A stretch of DNA of 64,000 bases from Rhodanobacteraceae bacterium (GTDB lineage Bacteria > Pseudomonadota > Gammaproteobacteria > Xanthomonadales > Rhodanobacteraceae). Where the stretch lies: positions 868,001 to 932,000 of the forward strand of contig CP126531.1 of assembly GCA_030167125.1 (NCBI GenBank), in the 5' to 3' direction. Below the pieces are notes generated by a model. The model was given only the letters and a program-made list of their open reading frames with translations, was not told where the DNA came from and ran no database searches. The number at the start of each line of letters is the position of its first letter. Position 1 is the first letter of the stretch. Positions 16,313-24,465 of this stretch are shown here, piece after piece. The position numbers were made by a program, and so were the translations under genes.

Positions 16313-18058
16313 ATGTTCAAGAATCGTGCAACTTTGCGTAACCGGATTCTTTCAGTTGCCGTCATCAGCGCGCTCGGTGTGACTGGCGCTGCGGTTGCCG
16401 CTACGGCGGTCCAGCGGCCCGTCGGGGTCGTGGCGGCGCCGGCAGCCCAGTTCGGCGTGCTGACCAAGGCGACCACCCTCAATCGTGGCGACGTGGTGAA
16501 GAGCGCGGTGCCGTTGACCCGGCCGGTGCAGGTGACGGTGACGCTGAAACTTCGCGACGAAGCGGGCATGAAGGCGTTCCTGGCCCGCCCGGCGGCTTCG
16601 CGTGGCGTGATGAGCCAGGCGCAGCTGGCCAATCATCTGCCGACGCAGGCGCAGGCGCAGGCGGTGGCCGACTACCTGAAGGGCGCCGGTTTCACCAACA
16701 TCAAGATCTCGGCGAACCGGATGCTGGTCAACGCGATCGGCAGCGCGGCCGCGGTGCAGACCGCGTTCAAGACGCCGCTGGTGAACGTGCACACGAGCGA
16801 TGGCCGCAACGCGTTTGCGAACAGCGCGGCCATCCAGATTCCGGCGTCGCTGCGCGGAACCGTGCAGGCGGTGCTCGGCCTGCAGACGGTGCACAAGGCA
16901 CACGTCCTGGCGCAGACCGACGCGACACGCGTGGGCATCGGCGGGCACATGCCCACCGAATTCGCGGACATCTACGGCGCATCCAGCCTGCCTGCCGCCA
17001 CCAACGTGGACGCCGCCGTGTGGGGTTGGGGCAGCATGCAGAACACGGTCAATGACTTGACTGCGTTCATGTCCAACACCGGCCTGAGTGCAGGCACCGT
17101 GAACGTGGTCTGCACCGACACCAACGGCATCGACTTCAACACCGGTGCGGGCCTGGGCGGCATCAGCATCGGCGATCCGACCTGCAACGGCAATTTCGAC
17201 GAGGGCGAGACCGAATGGTCGATGGACAGCCAGAGCATCCTCGGCATGAGCGGTGGCGTGAAGAGCTTGACCTTCTACGCTGCGTTCGGTGGCTACAACA
17301 CCACGATCACCGATGCGCTGAACGAAATCGTGACGCCGACCGTCGGCGAGCCATTGGCGCAGGTCATCAATGCCTCGTTCGGCGAATGCGAGCGTTACCA
17401 GGATTCGAACCAGGGTGGTGACGGTTCGATGCAGTCCAACGACACGCTGTTCCAGGTGGCGGTTGCGCAAGGACAGACCTTCTCGGTCTCGACTGGCGAT
17501 TCCGGTTCCGACGAATGCGGCGATGGCCAAGCCAACTCCGCGAGCTACCCGGCCAGTTCGCCGTGGGTGGTGGCTGTCAGCGGCACCACGCTGCGCGCGT
17601 CGAACACGACTTGGGCGCGTGAGAACGTGTGGCTGGATGCGGGCGGCAGCCCGAGCTCGGCCGAAACGGCACAATCCTGGCAGACGGGCTTGACCTATGG
17701 CACGTACGCGGGCCAGCGTGGTCCGGACGTGGCGTTCGATGCCAACCCCAGTTCGGGTGAACTCGTGTTGCTGCAGGGCAACTACTACCAGGTCGGTGGA
17801 ACCAGCCTTGCAGCGCCCCTGTTCGCCGGTTCGTGGGCGCGCATCTTGCAGGGCAACTCCGCTCTCGGGTTCGCGGCACCGCACCTGTACACGTTGCCGG
17901 CCGCGGTGCTGCACGACGTCCGCGCGGGCAACAATGGTGGCTACATCGCCAAGCCGGGTTGGGACTGGGCCACGGGTCTGGGCAGCTTCGACGTGGGCAG
18001 GGCAGCGGCCATCCTGGCGCCCGCCCAGCCGGAGGTCCGTCGTACGACGAGCCGCTGA
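16313..18058 (+). CDS. Secreted S53 (sedolisin/kumamolisin-like) serine-carboxyl protease
   Basis: This 581-aa preproenzyme has a signal peptide (about residues 1-30, ending near AAVAATA), a pro-kumamolisin propeptide to about 200 and the S53 catalytic domain. The active site is complete: Glu301 and Asp305 in ETEWSMDSQ (the Glu-x3-Asp spacing of sedolisins), oxyanion Asp396 in TGDSGSDEC and Ser498 in GGTSLAAP. The C-terminal Ca2+-site region is HDVRAGNNGGY to WATGLGSFDV. Family members are secreted, acid-active endopeptidases of the pseudomonalisin/xanthomonalisin type. ATG 16313 has a good Shine-Dalgarno (GAGAGGAA). It follows the adhesin in the same direction but with its own leader, and an intrinsic terminator comes after it. 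Confidence 0.93.
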   Translation: MFKNRATLRNRILSVAVISALGVTGAAVAATAVQRPVGVVAAPAAQFGVLTKATTLNRGDVVKSAVPLTRPVQVTVTLKLRDEAGMKAFLARPAASRGVMSQAQLANHLPTQAQAQAVADYLKGAGFTNIKISANRMLVNAIGSAAAVQTAFKTPLVNVHTSDGRNAFANSAAIQIPASLRGTVQAVLGLQTVHKAHVLAQTDATRVGIGGHMPTEFADIYGASSLPAATNVDAAVWGWGSMQNTVNDLTAFMSNTGLSAGTVNVVCTDTNGIDFNTGAGLGGISIGDPTCNGNFDEGETEWSMDSQSILGMSGGVKSLTFYAAFGGYNTTITDALNEIVTPTVGEPLAQVINASFGECERYQDSNQGGDGSMQSNDTLFQVAVAQGQTFSVSTGDSGSDECGDGQANSASYPASSPWVVAVSGTTLRASNTTWARENVWLDAGGSPSSAETAQSWQTGLTYGTYAGQRGPDVAFDANPSSGELVLLQGNYYQVGGTSLAAPLFAGSWARILQGNSALGFAAPHLYTLPAAVLHDVRAGNNGGYIAKPGWDWATGLGSFDVGRAAAILAPAQPEVRRTTSR

Positions 18059-18083
18059 TCCAGCTTCAAGGTTGCGAAAACAG

Positions 18084-18118
18084 CCGCACCGGACAGGACG
18101 TCCGGTGCGGTTTTTATT
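18084..18118 (+). terminator. Rho-independent terminator of the S53 protease gene
   Basis: An 11-bp perfect stem (CCGCACCGGAC, 18084-18094, pairing with 18100-18110) has a 5-nt loop and is followed by TTTTTATTT. It lies 25 bp after the stop codon and between convergent genes. Confidence 0.9.
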
Positions 18119-18171
18119 TGTACCGATGGCGATCGGCCTGCAGTCGCCTGCGCATCACGCGTCGCGATGGA

Positions 18172-18726
18172 TCATCCGTGCAGTCGCATGCGCGATGGAT
18201 GGCTGTTCGCCACCAGGCGCGCGACTTGCTCCCGGGTTTTCAGCAGCGCGCCGCGAAAATAGCGCACGCGCAATTCGAGGCCGCGCGGACTGACCCCGAT
18301 GTAGGAGAAATCGACACCCGGCCAATGCGCCCAACGCAGGCTGCCGGCAAACCCTTCGTTCTCCAGCTCCAGCAGCACGCCGATGCACGGGAAATCGTTG
18401 GCGCGCGCATATTCCTCGAGGACTTTGTAGGTGTGCCGAAGCAGCGGCCTCACCAGCTTGCTCGAGCGCCAAGCCTTGCCCACGAAGCAGCGGTAGTAGT
18501 ACATCGGCTGGCCGAGGCGCGGCGGGATCTTCTGCGCGACGGTTGCCACCGCGACCAGTTCGCCGTGTTCGTCCACGACGTGCGCGACCACTTCGCCGAG
18601 GCGGCGCGTCGCTTCGTCGCCGGAGACATTCGCTTGTTCGCGTTCCCAGAACGCACGAATGGCGTCTCCGGTTTCCCGGTCCAGTCGTTGCCAATCGGTG
18701 ATGGTTGCGTACGCGTGCTCGGTCAT
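18172..18726 (-). CDS. Hypothetical protein, possible GNAT-like fold
   Basis: This 184-aa soluble protein has no motif I can name with certainty. Alternating hydrophobic strands (VVAHVVDEHGELVAVATV, then FPCIGVLLELENEGFAGSL) and a final VDFSYIGVSPRGLELRVRYF segment would suit a GNAT-type acetyltransferase fold, but the acetyl-CoA loop is not clear. ATG 18726 gives MTEHAYATI; an upstream in-frame ATG at 18771 would add 15 residues and has no better ribosome site. The gene sits downstream of cysS-sufE on the same strand, 78 bp after sufE, and could be the third gene of that unit. Confidence 0.7.
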   Translation of the reverse strand: MTEHAYATITDWQRLDRETGDAIRAFWEREQANVSGDEATRRLGEVVAHVVDEHGELVAVATVAQKIPPRLGQPMYYYRCFVGKAWRSSKLVRPLLRHTYKVLEEYARANDFPCIGVLLELENEGFAGSLRWAHWPGVDFSYIGVSPRGLELRVRYFRGALLKTREQVARLVANSHPSRMRLHG

Positions 18727-18804
18727 GCGGCCTGCCCTGCGGAGTTCCCACACTATAACCAAATGCAGCACCCCGAAACTGCCGGCGAATGCGGATCCGG
18801 CAGC

Positions 18805-19236
18805 TCAGCTGGCGCGCTCGATCGCATGCGCGGCGTGGGCCTTGATGGTTTTCACCATCGATGCAAGCCCGTTCGAACGGGTGGGGGAAAGATGCCTGCC
18901 CAATCCGATCGCATTGATGAAGGAGGGATCGGTTTCCAGGATGTCGCGCGCGCTTTGTCCCGAATAGACGCGCAGCAGCAGCGCGACGAGTCCCGAAACG
19001 ATCGCCGAATCGCTGGTCGCGCGCAGGTCGAGCCGGCTCGCGTCGCCCGACACCACGATCCACACCTGCGACTGGCAGCCATCGACCTTGTTGGCGTCGA
19101 TCCTCTCCTCGTCGGGCAGCGGCGGCAATTTGCGCCCGAGGTCGATCAGGTATTGGTAGCGCCCGGTCCAGTCATCGAACAAACCGAATTCGTCGATGAT
19201 CTCCTGCTGCGCGTTCTGGATGGAGGATGCGTTCAT
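18805..19236 (-). CDS. sufE: SufE, cysteine desulfuration (sulfur acceptor) protein
   Basis: A 143-aa protein of the SufE/CsdE family. It accepts persulfide sulfur from a SufS-type cysteine desulfurase and feeds Fe-S cluster assembly. The acceptor Cys54 lies in [10 protein letters not shown], the family signature, and [20 protein letters not shown] is the conserved N-terminal helix region. Length is typical. The start overlaps the cysS stop by 4 bp (ATGA), so the two genes are coupled; no sufBCDS genes are near. Confidence 0.93.
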   Translation of the reverse strand: MNASSIQNAQQEIIDEFGLFDDWTGRYQYLIDLGRKLPPLPDEERIDANKVDGCQSQVWIVVSGDASRLDLRATSDSAIVSGLVALLLRVYSGQSARDILETDPSFINAIGLGRHLSPTRSNGLASMVKTIKAHAAHAIERAS

Positions 19237-20639
19237 CGGTTCGCGATTTTCCAGCGGGTGCCGTCGGCACCGTCCTCGATGGCGACGCCCATGGCCGCGA
19301 GTTCGGCGCGGATCGCGTCGGCGCGCGCGAAGTCGCGTGATGCGCGCGCCGCGCGGCGTTCGTCGATCAACCGTTCGACCCTTGATGCGTCCACGTGTTC
19401 CGAACCGCGCTTGAACCAGGCTTCGGGGTCCTGTTGCAGCAGGCCGAGCAATCCGCTGCCGCCGAGCAGGTCGGCCTTGATGCGGCGCAGCTCCGCAATT
19501 GCGGCATTGGACAATGGCCGCGGCTCGTGTTCCAGGAGTTGGCGCGCCTCGAACGCAAGCCCGTTCAACGCGGCCAGCGCCAGCGGCGTATTGAGGTCGT
19601 CCGCCAGCGCCTCTTCGACTTCGCGCGTCGTGGTCGCGCGTTCCGCGCCCCAATCCGCCAGGTCGCGCAGCGTGCCGTACAACCGGTCCAGTGTCGCAAT
19701 GCTTTGCTCGATCAGCGCATCCGACCAGTCCAGCGGCTGGCGGTAGTGCGCCGACAGCAGCGCGTAGCGCAGCGCTTCGGGCGGATATTTTTCAAGCAGC
19801 GCGTGCAGCTGCTTCACGTTGCCGATCGACTTGCTCATCTTGGCGCCGTCGAAGGTGAGCATGCCGTTGTGCAGCCAGTAACGCGCAAAGGTCTGCGTGC
19901 CATGCGCGCAACGCGATTGCGCGATCTCGTTCTCGTGATGCGGGAACACCAGGTCCACGCCGCCGGCATGGATGTCGATGACGTCGCCCAGGTGCGCGGC
20001 CGCCATCGCGGAGCATTCGATGTGCCAGCCCGGCCGGCCACGTCCCCAGGGACTGTCCCAGCCGGGCAGGTCCGGCGTGGATGGTTTCCACAGCACGAAG
20101 TCGGCGGGGTTGCGCTTGTACGGAGCGACTTCGATGCGTGCGCCGGCGATCATTTCATCGGTCGAACGGCCCGACAGCTTGCCGTAATCCGCGAACTTCG
20201 CCACGTCGAACAACACGTGGCCTTCGGCAGCGTAGGCGTGGCCGGATGCGATCAGGCTCTCGCACATCGTGATGATCGCGTCGATGTGTTGCGTCGCCAG
20301 CGGCTCCACGTCGGGGGGCGCAACGCCAAGCTTCGCCATGTCCTCGCGGTAGATCGCGGCGTACTTCTCGGCGACGGCCGCGATCGGCACGCCGGTTTCC
20401 AGCGCCGCCGCGTTGATCTTGTCGTCCACGTCGGTGATGTTGCGCGCGTACACCAGCTTGCCGTACCGTCGGCGCAGCAGCCGCGCCAGCACGTCGAACA
20501 CCACCGGGCCGCGCGCGTTGCCGATGTGCACGTAGCTGTACACGGTCGGCCCGCACAGATACATCGTCACTCGTTCGGGATCGGCGGGCGCGAAAGGCTC
20601 GACGCGGCGGCTCAGCGAGTTGTGGAGGCGCAAGGCCAT
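19233..20639 (-). CDS. cysS: Cysteinyl-tRNA synthetase
   Basis: A 468-aa class I aminoacyl-tRNA synthetase charging tRNA-Cys. Visible signatures are [18 protein letters not shown] near the N terminus (zinc Cys plus HIGN), the zinc ligands in WHIECSAMA and HHENE, and KMSKSIGN, the KMSKS loop. Length is close to E. coli CysS (461). ATG 20639 gives [11 protein letters not shown], which matches the usual start; an upstream in-frame ATG at 20675 would add 12 unrelated residues. It heads a minus-strand unit cysS-sufE-(hypothetical), which links cysteine charging with cysteine sulfur use. Confidence 0.97.
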   Translation of the reverse strand: MALRLHNSLSRRVEPFAPADPERVTMYLCGPTVYSYVHIGNARGPVVFDVLARLLRRRYGKLVYARNITDVDDKINAAALETGVPIAAVAEKYAAIYREDMAKLGVAPPDVEPLATQHIDAIITMCESLIASGHAYAAEGHVLFDVAKFADYGKLSGRSTDEMIAGARIEVAPYKRNPADFVLWKPSTPDLPGWDSPWGRGRPGWHIECSAMAAAHLGDVIDIHAGGVDLVFPHHENEIAQSRCAHGTQTFARYWLHNGMLTFDGAKMSKSIGNVKQLHALLEKYPPEALRYALLSAHYRQPLDWSDALIEQSIATLDRLYGTLRDLADWGAERATTTREVEEALADDLNTPLALAALNGLAFEARQLLEHEPRPLSNAAIAELRRIKADLLGGSGLLGLLQQDPEAWFKRGSEHVDASRVERLIDERRAARASRDFARADAIRAELAAMGVAIEDGADGTRWKIANR

Positions 20640-20779
20640 GTTCGATACCGGCGTTCGGACGGACAAAATAATCAAGCAATTTTATCAGGTTGCGTGAATT
20701 GCTTGAGCGCCTATTCAGGGTCGCGATGGTTCAATGCGGGCCACATACGAATCGACACGCCGAGAGGCGGGAGCACGCC

Positions 20780-21316
20780 ATGTACAGGGTCACCATCGCC
20801 GCGTTGCTGGCGGCGTTTGCCATTGCGGGGAATGCACAAGGATATCCGCCGCCGCCGCCACCTCCCCAGCGCGGCCCCGCCGCCAATGTGCATTACGGCT
20901 GGGCGGAAGTCCTGCGCGCGGATCCGGTGTACGGCACGGTGGAGCAACCTCCGCAGCAACAGTGTTATCCGCAGACGGTGACGCAGCAGGACAACAATCA
21001 CACCGGCGGCACCGTGCTCGGTGCCATCGTCGGTGGCGTGCTCGGCAGCACGGTGGGCAAGGGCGACGGCCGCAAGGCGGCGACGGTTGCCGGCGCCGTG
21101 GCGGGTGGCGTGGTCGGCAATCGCGTGTCCGCCGCGAACGACCGCAGCTACACCACGCAACAAACGGTCTGCCAGCCGGTGAATTATCCGCCGCAGCAAC
21201 AGATCGTCGCCTACGATGTGGAATACCGCTACCGCGGCGATGTCTACATGTCGCGGCTGCCGTACGATCCGGGCGAGCGTCTGCGCGTCAGGATCACGGT
21301 CGCGCCGGCCGAGTGA
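20780..21316 (+). CDS. Glycine-zipper 2TM domain envelope protein
   Basis: A 178-aa exported protein. The signal peptide MYRVTIAALLAAFAIAGNAQ is followed by a Pro run, a glycine-zipper stretch (GGTVLGAIVGGVLGSTVGKG, then GAVAGGVVGNRV; about residues 75-115) and a C-terminal domain with VEYRYRGDVYMSRLPYDPGE. This is the 17-kDa antigen/SlyB-like architecture of outer-membrane-associated proteins. No lipobox Cys is evident at the signal end, so it may be periplasmic or membrane-embedded rather than a lipoprotein. ATG 20780 is preceded by GGCGGGAG. It stands alone, divergent from cysS. Confidence 0.85.
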   Translation: MYRVTIAALLAAFAIAGNAQGYPPPPPPPQRGPAANVHYGWAEVLRADPVYGTVEQPPQQQCYPQTVTQQDNNHTGGTVLGAIVGGVLGSTVGKGDGRKAATVAGAVAGGVVGNRVSAANDRSYTTQQTVCQPVNYPPQQQIVAYDVEYRYRGDVYMSRLPYDPGERLRVRITVAPAE

Positions 21317-21647
21317 AGCCTTGCATCGTTGCATCCGCGCGGCGGGTGTGCGACGATGCGCCGCCTCGATGTTCAGCCCAATGACGACAGCTTCCCGCCA
21401 TTTCCCGGTCATCCTCACCAGCGCCCGCGCGGCTGCGGGGATGACTTCGCGCGCGCGCCGACCGGAGCACCGACATACGGCCGGGTAGGCAGTCGCGCGC
21501 ATTGGTGTAATACCGAACGACAAAAAACCCGGCACCTCGTGCCGGGTTTTTTGTTTGCCGTCATCCCGGCCATGGATTGGTCCGGCCCCAGAACCAGGGA
21601 TGGGAAACAGCCATCCATGGCCGACTTTCCACAAAAGCATTGAACAC
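21317..21647 (+). promoter_or_regulatory. Leader region of the arginine operon
   Basis: This 331-bp gene-free stretch holds a strong bidirectional terminator (21522-21552) and, after it, a 10-bp inverted repeat GGCCATGGAT (21568-21577) against 21613-21622, ending 26 bp before the argF' start. The operon promoter should lie here. No convincing ArgR box was found. Confidence 0.4.
21522..21552. terminator. Bidirectional intrinsic terminator
   Basis: An 8-bp stem (CCCGGCAC and its complement) with a 3-nt loop is flanked by six A on the left and six T on the right. It can terminate transcription from either side and separates the glycine-zipper gene from the arginine operon. Confidence 0.88.
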
Positions 21648-22667
21648 ATGACCCTTCGCCATTTCATCACCACCCAGGATTGGAGCCGCGCCGAGATCGA
21701 CGCGTTGCTCGACCAGGCCGCCGCGTTCAAGCGGACGCCGGCCGGCACGCAGCTGGCGGGCAAGTCGATAGCGCTGCTGTTCTTCAATCCGTCGATGCGC
21801 ACGCGCACCAGTTTCGAGCTGGGTGCGTTCCAGTTGGGCGGGCATGCGGTCGTGCTGTCGCCCGGCAAGGACGCGTGGCCGATCGAATTCGACGTCGGCA
21901 CCATCATGGATGGCGAAGCTGAGGAACACGTCGCCGAAGTGGCGCGCGTGCTGTCGCGCTTCGTCGATCTGATCGCGGTGCGCGCGTTCCCGAAGTTCAA
22001 GGACTGGTCGGTCGATCGCGAGGATCGCGCGATCAAGGCCTTCGCGCAGCATGCCACGGTGCCCGTGATCAACATGGAAACCATCACGCACCCCTGCCAG
22101 GAACTCGCGCACGCGCTGGCGCTGCGCGAACACCTCGGCGAGCTGCGTGGCAAGAAGTATGTGCTGACCTGGACGTACCATCCGAAGCCGCTCAACACCG
22201 CGGTCGCCAACTCCGCGCTGCTGATCGCGACGAAGCTGGGCATGGACGTGACGCTGTTGTGCCCGACGCCGGACTACGTGCTGGACGAGCGTTACATGGC
22301 GTTCGGCGAACAAAACGCGCGCGAGAACGGCGGCTCGCTGCGCGTCACACATGACATCGAAGATGCCTACCGCGGCGCCGACACGGTGTATGCGAAAAGC
22401 TGGGGCGCGCTGCCATTCTTCGGCCGCTGGGACGAGGAAAAGCCGATCCGCGATGCGCACAGGCACTTCATCGTGGACGAGGCCAAGATGGCGCTCACCA
22501 ACCACGCGGTGTTCAGCCATTGCCTGCCGCTGCGCCGCAATGTCAAGGCCACGGACGCGGTGATGGATGCACCGTATTGCATCGCGATCGACGAAGCCGA
22601 GAACCGCCTGCACGTGCAGAAGGCGGTGATGGCGACGCTTGCTGCACAGACGGAGAAAACGACATGA
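21648..22667 (+). CDS. argF': N-acetylornithine carbamoyltransferase (AOTCase)
   Basis: A 339-aa cytoplasmic transcarbamylase. In Xanthomonadaceae this enzyme carbamoylates N-acetyl-L-ornithine to N-acetyl-L-citrulline instead of ornithine to citrulline. It has the carbamoyl phosphate motif FNPSMRTRTSFE, HPCQELAHA, and LPLRRNVKATDAV with Lys300, the position of the carboxylated Lys302 of the Xanthomonas enzyme. Length matches (about 339). ATG 21648 (MTLRHFITT) is the conserved start. It heads the operon, and its stop overlaps the osmC-like gene start by 4 bp. An acetylcitrulline-type ArgE downstream supports the acetylated route. Confidence 0.93.
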   Translation: MTLRHFITTQDWSRAEIDALLDQAAAFKRTPAGTQLAGKSIALLFFNPSMRTRTSFELGAFQLGGHAVVLSPGKDAWPIEFDVGTIMDGEAEEHVAEVARVLSRFVDLIAVRAFPKFKDWSVDREDRAIKAFAQHATVPVINMETITHPCQELAHALALREHLGELRGKKYVLTWTYHPKPLNTAVANSALLIATKLGMDVTLLCPTPDYVLDERYMAFGEQNARENGGSLRVTHDIEDAYRGADTVYAKSWGALPFFGRWDEEKPIRDAHRHFIVDEAKMALTNHAVFSHCLPLRRNVKATDAVMDAPYCIAIDEAENRLHVQKAVMATLAAQTEKTT

Positions 22668-23167
22668 CCGATCACCAGCATCACTACCGCGTCGACGTGG
22701 AATGGACCGGCAATCGCGGCAGCGGCACCGACGGTTACCGCAACTACGGTCGCGAGCACGTGATCCGCATCGACGGCAAACCGGACATCGCGGGTTCGTC
22801 CGACCCGACGTTCCGTGGCGACGGCTCGAAACACAACCCCGAAGACATGCTGGTGGCCGCGCTTTCCACCTGCCACATGCTGGCCTACCTGCACGTCGCC
22901 ACGCTCGCCGGCGTGGTGGTGACGGCCTACACCGACACCGCCGAAGGCACGATGGTGACCGAGGGCAACGGCGGACACTTCACCGAAGTGGTGCTGCGGC
23001 CGGTGGTGACGATCACCGCGGCCAGCGATCCCGTGAAAGCCGAAGCCGCGCACGGCGACGCACACCACGCCTGCTTCATCGCCGCATCCGTCAATTTTCC
23101 GGTGCGTTGCGAACCGCGCATCGTGGTGGAGCAGGGACCGGGGACAAGGGACCAGGGACCGGTTTGA
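22664..23167 (+). CDS. OsmC-family protein
   Basis: A 167-aa protein of the OsmC/Ohr superfamily, members of which are thiol-dependent peroxidases or redox proteins. The core reads HNPEDMLVAALSTCHMLAYL with one Cys in the first conserved helix; the second candidate Cys is in HHACFIAAS (the second redox position of OsmC). The gene lies inside the arginine operon, coupled to argF' by ATGA. The last 10 or so residues (EQGPGTRDQGPV) are encoded by a four-unit heptamer array and are probably an acquired tail rather than part of the fold. Confidence 0.88.
   Translation: MTDHQHHYRVDVEWTGNRGSGTDGYRNYGREHVIRIDGKPDIAGSSDPTFRGDGSKHNPEDMLVAALSTCHMLAYLHVATLAGVVVTAYTDTAEGTMVTEGNGGHFTEVVLRPVVTITAASDPVKAEAAHGDAHHACFIAASVNFPVRCEPRIVVEQGPGTRDQGPV
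23134..23161. repeat. 4 x 7-bp array (GGGACCN) at end of osmC-like gene
   Basis: Units read GGGACCG, GGGACAA, GGGACCA, GGGACCG. They are translated as part of the OsmC-like C terminus. A four-unit array of the reverse complement lies 83 bp downstream in argG. Confidence 0.85.
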
Positions 23168-23220
23168 TGGTTTCGAGTTTTTGCTTTTGAAACTACCCAT
23201 AAAACGCAGACGAGTTATCC

Positions 23221-24465
23221 ATGACAAAAACATCTGAAACTTCCGGTCCCCGGTCCCCGGTCCCCGCTCCCGATTCAAAGGACATCGTTCTCGCCTTCTC
23301 CGGCGGCCTCGACACCAGCTTCTGCGTGCCGTACTTGAAGGAACGCGGCTGGCGCGTGCACACCGTGTTCGCCGATACCGGCGGCGTCGGAGCGGACGAG
23401 CGTGCGTACATCGAAGCGCGCGCGAAGGAATTGGGGGTCGCTTCGCACGTCACCATCGACGGCGGCCCCGCGCTGTGGGCACACTTCGTCAAGCCGTTCG
23501 TGTGGGCGGGCGAGGGTTACCAGGGCCAGTATCCATTGCTGGTTTCCGACCGCTACCTGATCGTCGAGGCCGCCATCAAACGCGCGGCCGAACTCGGCAC
23601 CCGCGCGATCGCGCACGGCTGCACCGGGATGGGCAACGACCAGGTTCGCTTCGACCTGACGGTGAAGGCGCTGGGCGATTACGAGATCGTCGCGCCGATC
23701 CGCGAAATCCAGAAGGAACACACCGCGGTGCGCGCGTACGAGCAGGACTATCTGAAACAGCGCGGCTTCGACGTTCGCGCCAAACAGCAGGCCTACACCA
23801 TCAACGAGAACCTGCTGGGCGTCACCTTGTCGGGCGGTGAAATCGACCGCTGGCAGGCGCCCGGCGAAGGCGCGCGCGGCTGGTGCAGGCCGCGCGAGGA
23901 ATGGCCGTCCGAACCGCTGCGCGTCAAGATCGGCATCGTCGCTGGCGAAGCGAAGACGCTGGATGGCGAGCGCGTCGCGGGCCACATGCTGCTGGCGAAA
24001 TTGAACCACCTGTTCGCGCAGTACGGCGTTGGCCGCGGACTCTACACCGGCGACACCACGATCGGTTTGAAGGGCCGCATCGTGTACGAGGCGCCGGGCC
24101 TCGTCGCGTTGCTTGCGGCGCATTGCGCGCTGGAAGAAGCGGTGTTGAGCAAGCAGCAGAATCGATTCAAACCCGAAGTCGCACGCAAATGGGTGGAACT
24201 GGTGTACGAAGGCTTCTTCCACGATCCGCTGAAAGCCGACCTCGAAGCGTTCCTGGCGTCGTCGCAGCGCTGCGTCGAGGGCGAGGTGACGCTGGAAACC
24301 TCTGGCGGCCGTGTCGATGCGGTCGCCGTCGAATCGCGGCACATCCTCAATGCAAGAGGTGCGACTTACGCGCAAGCCGCCGATTGGGGTGTGGCCGAAG
24401 CCGAGGGCTTCATCAAGCTGTTCGGCATGAGTTCGACCTTGTGGGCCGAGGTCAATCGCAAATGA
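23221..24465 (+). CDS. argG: Argininosuccinate synthase
   Basis: A 414-aa ATP-dependent ligase joining citrulline and aspartate. The N-type ATP pyrophosphatase P-loop is [15 protein letters not shown], followed by VFADTGGVG and [14 protein letters not shown]. Residues 9-18 ([10 protein letters not shown]) come from a heptamer array and precede the true fold start at [11 protein letters not shown]; the family usually begins a few residues before that motif. Whether ATG 23221 is the real start or translation begins at a downstream alternative codon cannot be told; no closer ATG exists. The stop overlaps the argE' start. Confidence 0.96.
   Translation: MTKTSETSGPRSPVPAPDSKDIVLAFSGGLDTSFCVPYLKERGWRVHTVFADTGGVGADERAYIEARAKELGVASHVTIDGGPALWAHFVKPFVWAGEGYQGQYPLLVSDRYLIVEAAIKRAAELGTRAIAHGCTGMGNDQVRFDLTVKALGDYEIVAPIREIQKEHTAVRAYEQDYLKQRGFDVRAKQQAYTINENLLGVTLSGGEIDRWQAPGEGARGWCRPREEWPSEPLRVKIGIVAGEAKTLDGERVAGHMLLAKLNHLFAQYGVGRGLYTGDTTIGLKGRIVYEAPGLVALLAAHCALEEAVLSKQQNRFKPEVARKWVELVYEGFFHDPLKADLEAFLASSQRCVEGEVTLETSGGRVDAVAVESRHILNARGATYAQAADWGVAEAEGFIKLFGMSSTLWAEVNRK
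23244..23271. repeat. 4 x 7-bp array (CGGTCCC) at start of argG
   Basis: Three perfect CGGTCCC units and one CGCTCCC. It is the inverse of the array at the end of the osmC-like gene, so the two can pair as arms of a large hairpin around the 53-bp gap. Confidence 0.85.

Noticed and set aside
17395..17415. GATTCGAACC, resembling a tRNA T-loop complement
   Set aside because: It lies inside the S53 protease catalytic domain in frame (DSNQ), with no acceptor or anticodon structure around it.
20640..20779. Riboswitch or T-box in the cysS / glycine-zipper divergent gap
   Set aside because: Only 140 bp with no conserved aptamer pattern or antiterminator; a simple divergent promoter region is enough.
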